In this document: piece by piece, positions 61,783 to 64,000 of the stretch
Layout of the letters: the number at the start of each line of letters is the position of its first letter
Position numbering within the stretch: the first letter of the stretch is position 1
Assembly (NCBI GenBank): GCA_963808315.1
Contig: CAWEFK010000035.1
Coordinates: 1 to 64,000 of the forward strand
Length of the DNA stretch: 64,000 bases
Source of the DNA: Palsa-504 sp963808315
GTDB taxonomy: Bacteria > Actinomycetota > Actinomycetes > Streptosporangiales > Streptosporangiaceae
Direction of reading: 5' to 3'
Program-made: the position numbers and the translations under genes
The notes under the pieces: model-generated
Databases searched by the model: none
The model's input: only the letters and a program-made list of their open reading frames with translations
Told to the model about the DNA's origin: nothing

Positions 61783-63222
61783 TCAGGTGCCGCAGTAGGT
61801 GACGTATGGGCCGCAGCCCGCGGGGGCCGGACCGGCGTAGTCTTCCAAGCCGGGCCGCTCCTCGAAGGGGCGGGAGACGACGTCTACAAGACGGCGGAAC
61901 GGTCCCATCTCGCCCTCGTTCGCCGCCGCGAGCGCCCCTTCGACGCGGTGATTGCGCGGGATGTAGACGGGGTTGACCTGGTCCATCGCGACGGACACCG
62001 CGGCCGGGTCGGCGGGCAGCAGGGCCTTGCGGCGGGCGGCCCAGGCGTCGAAGGGTTCCGGCTCGTCGAACAGCGTCCGCGCGGTGCCGGCGGACAGCGC
62101 ACGGAAGAAGCGGGTGAAGTCGACCTTCTGCACCCGCATCAGCTTCAGGATGTCCTCCGCCAGAGCCCGGTCGGGCGCCGCGATCCCGAGCTTCGCGGCC
62201 ATGCCCTCGGCCCAGTGCCGCTCGTAGGAGGCAGTGAACCCGGTCAGCACCTCGGTGGCCGCGTCCACCGCGGCTTCGCTGGTGTCGTCGAACAGCGGCA
62301 GCAGCGCCTCCGCCAGCCGGGCCAGGTTCCACTGAAGGATCCCCGGCTGGTTGCCATAGGCGTAGCGGCCGCGCTCGTCGATGGAGCTGAACGCCGTGGC
62401 CGGGTCGAAGGCGTCCATGAACGCGCACGGGCCATAGTCGATGGTCTCGCCGGAAATCGTCGTGTTGTCGGTATTCATGACCCCATGGACGAACCCGGCC
62501 AGCATCCACCGGGCCACCAGCCACGCCTGCGCCTCAACCACGCGCCGGTACAGGTCCAGGTGGCGATTCGGGGCGCCGACGGCCTCCGGGTAGTGACGGG
62601 CGATGGCGTAGTCGGCCAGTGCACGCAACAGGTCACGGTCACCGGACGCGGCGGCGTACTGGAACGTACCCACGCGCAGATGGCTCGCGGCGACCCGGGT
62701 GAGCACCGCGCCAGGCAGCACCCTTTCCCTGAGCACCTGCTCGCCCGTGGCGACCACCGCCAGCGCCCGCGTGGTGGGGATGCCCAGGCCGTGCATGGCC
62801 TCGCCGATGACATACTCGCGCAGCATCGGGCCTACCACGGCCTTGCCGTCGGCGCCCCGGGAGAACGGGGTACGCCCGGACCCCTTGAGATGAAGATCGC
62901 GGCGGCGGCCCCGGGTATCCACCACCTCGCCGAGCAGCAACGCGCGGCCGTCCCCGAGGCGCGGCGAGTAACCGCCGAACTGGTGGCCGGCGTAGGCCTG
63001 GGCGACCGTCGTGACCCCCTCCGGAACCTGCCCGACCAGCAGCGCGACGCCCGGCGGCTCCCGCAGCTCCGCGGGATCGGCGCCCAGCTCGACCGCGAGC
63101 TCCTCGTTGAGCATCAGCAGTGCGGGGGCGGGCGCCGGGGCCGCGGTCCACGGCACGGAAAGGCCGGGCACCTCGCGGGCGTAGGAATCCTCGAACCGGA
63201 ACAAGGTCGCCGCGACGGTCAT
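61783..63222 (-). CDS. selO: SelO/YdiU protein adenylyltransferase
   Basis: 479 residues from ATG 63222; a longer frame starts at 63276. SelO pseudokinase-fold signatures: VAQAYAGHQFGGYSPRLGDG, ALLLGEVVDTRGRRRDLHLK and GSGRTPFSRGADGKAVVGPM, then MNTDNTTISGETIDYGPCAF and FSSIDERGRYAYGNQPGI. The family transfers AMP to Ser, Thr or Tyr of redox proteins. The C-terminus ends YVTYCGT, a Cys near where some homologues carry selenocysteine. It stands alone and ends convergently with the MocR gene. Confidence 0.92.
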   Translation of the reverse strand: MTVAATLFRFEDSYAREVPGLSVPWTAAPAPAPALLMLNEELAVELGADPAELREPPGVALLVGQVPEGVTTVAQAYAGHQFGGYSPRLGDGRALLLGEVVDTRGRRRDLHLKGSGRTPFSRGADGKAVVGPMLREYVIGEAMHGLGIPTTRALAVVATGEQVLRERVLPGAVLTRVAASHLRVGTFQYAAASGDRDLLRALADYAIARHYPEAVGAPNRHLDLYRRVVEAQAWLVARWMLAGFVHGVMNTDNTTISGETIDYGPCAFMDAFDPATAFSSIDERGRYAYGNQPGILQWNLARLAEALLPLFDDTSEAAVDAATEVLTGFTASYERHWAEGMAAKLGIAAPDRALAEDILKLMRVQKVDFTRFFRALSAGTARTLFDEPEPFDAWAARRKALLPADPAAVSVAMDQVNPVYIPRNHRVEGALAAANEGEMGPFRRLVDVVSRPFEERPGLEDYAGPAPAGCGPYVTYCGT

Positions 63223-63353
63223 ACCTTCGAGATTACGGGCAAGCGGGCGCCCACAGGCCGGGCCGCCCGGGAGCATCGCGGCCCCGGGAGTCCGATCCGG
63301 GGAACCGGCGTGTTTATCGTTTGTTGTGCTAACTAACTAATAAGCTGGCTGCG

Positions 63354-63540
63354 GTGGGGATGCGAGCTTTGAAGAGGAAGGCCGGAGCGTTCGGCGAGAA
63401 GGCTCTGTCCTCGCTGAAGGTCCCGAATTACCGTCTGTATTTCACTGGCCAGTCAAGGTCGCCTTCCAGGGAACGACGCCGGTCGGCGTCGAGAGTGCGG
63501 ACGCTCCGGCCTGCTGTCGCGACAGGTAGAGCATGGGACA
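63354..63540 (+). pseudogene. MFS transporter remnant with internal deletion
   Basis: GTG 63354 begins FGEKALSSLKVPNYRLYFTG, the start of an MFS exporter. After about 33 codons the sequence jumps to a frame reading VAFQGTTPVG, which resembles a late membrane-helix motif of the same family. Nearly all helices are missing, so it is a deletion relic. Confidence 0.5.
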
Positions 63541-63667
63541 GCACAGGCTAGAGACGGCTGGGGCACACTGCCCTACATCTCCGGGTTGAATTTCTCTGCC
63601 TGCTGGGAACCGGATTGGCCTGCTGCTTCGACAGGGTGTGTATGGGAGTATCTGAACGGCTCGGGGA

Positions 63668-64000
63668 ATGAGCCCGGGGACCGAGGAACGCGATGACGCG
63701 GCGTTGCTGCGCGCCGTGGCGCGCGGTGACGAGGAGTCGCTCGCCGTTCTGTATGACCGGCACGCGGGCTGGCTGACCGTCCGGATGACGCGGCGGTGCG
63801 CGTGGCCGGATGTGGTTGACCACGCCGTCCAGGACACGTTCCTCGCCCTGTGGCGGGAGGCGGGTGCCTACCGCGGGGGCGGCGAAGTGGCCGCGTTCAT
63901 CTGGGGCATCGGCATCCGTCGCCTGATCGACGCGATCCGCCGCGAGAACGGCCCCCGGCGGCGGCTGCCGTGGCGCGCGGCGGAGCCAGAGGTCGTCGTC
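63668..64000 (+). CDS. ECF-type RNA polymerase sigma factor, partial at window edge
   Basis: From ATG 63668, after CGGGG, the frame is open to the window edge (111 codons). Region 2: RAVARGDEESLAVLYDRHAG, WPDVVDHAVQDTFLALWREA, EVAAFIWGIGIRRLIDAIRR. Region 4 lies beyond the window. The sequence resembles actinobacterial ECF factors with a partner anti-sigma gene downstream, which is not visible here. Confidence 0.85.
   Translation, partial: MSPGTEERDDAALLRAVARGDEESLAVLYDRHAGWLTVRMTRRCAWPDVVDHAVQDTFLALWREAGAYRGGGEVAAFIWGIGIRRLIDAIRRENGPRRRLPWRAAEPEVVV

Noticed and set aside
61747..63336. 529-codon plus-strand frame opposite selO
   Set aside because: It is the antisense of a clearly coding gene; its repeats of Arg, Gly and His reflect GC bias only.
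1..64000. tRNA, rRNA, riboswitch and replication-origin signals
   Set aside because: No full cloverleaf, rRNA block, known riboswitch core or DnaA-box cluster was found by eye; only one tRNA-like fragment at 15309.

Overview
This is a high-GC actinobacterial chromosomal window, most like a filamentous actinomycete of the Streptomyces/Streptosporangium type. The signs are strong G/C at third codon positions, two SAV2177-type (DUF574) methyltransferases, large NB-ARC/TPR and NACHT NTPases, a secreted GH6 cellulase preceded by CebR-like operators, SigE-type and ECF sigma factors, and IS110, IS630, IS5 and ISAs1-type transposons. No intact tRNA, rRNA, CRISPR array or replication origin was seen.

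Layout. (1) 1-3.1 kb is a transposon graveyard: a partial ISAs1 transposase at the left edge, an IS5-family element bounded by inverted repeats (1501-2451) and an IS1634-like remnant. (2) 3.1-14.1 kb holds two STAND NTPases, one cyclase-like/NB-ARC/TPR and one NACHT with membrane segments. Between them lie lower-GC membrane/coiled-coil genes, an IS630 copy and a broken methyltransferase. (3) 14.2-25.3 kb contains two IS110 elements that share a conserved 5' non-coding region and matching stem-loops on both sides of the transposase. A tyrosine recombinase, a class III PLP aminotransferase, an ABC exporter and a two-component system lie between them. (4) 25.3-45 kb is accessory chromosome: small redox and metabolic enzymes with TetR or MarR regulators, and many relics (RNase PH, P-type ATPase, TIGR01777 epimerase, short-chain dehydrogenase). 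(5) 45-55 kb carries a HAD/acyltransferase fusion, ASCH and GrpB proteins, a SigE-type sigma factor with its membrane partner, the cellulase and a large secreted repeat protein. (6) 55.1-61.7 kb looks like a small biosynthetic locus: aminotransferase, RidA, PhzF, an ABM-domain protein, a 37-residue coupled ORF and a stand-alone condensation-domain protein on one strand, with a divergent MocR regulator. (7) The right edge holds SelO, an MFS relic and the start of an ECF sigma factor.

Two themes cut across the window. First, many recognisable genes are broken by single-base indels, several of them at short homopolymers. Either the assembly carries residual indel errors or this region is decaying; the sequence alone cannot decide. 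Second, a short dispersed intergenic repeat recurs about ten times, in one orientation in every copy I found, usually just past a plus-strand stop codon. The most promising leads are the IS110 RNA candidates, the repeat family, the cyclase-STAND protein and the small biosynthetic locus.
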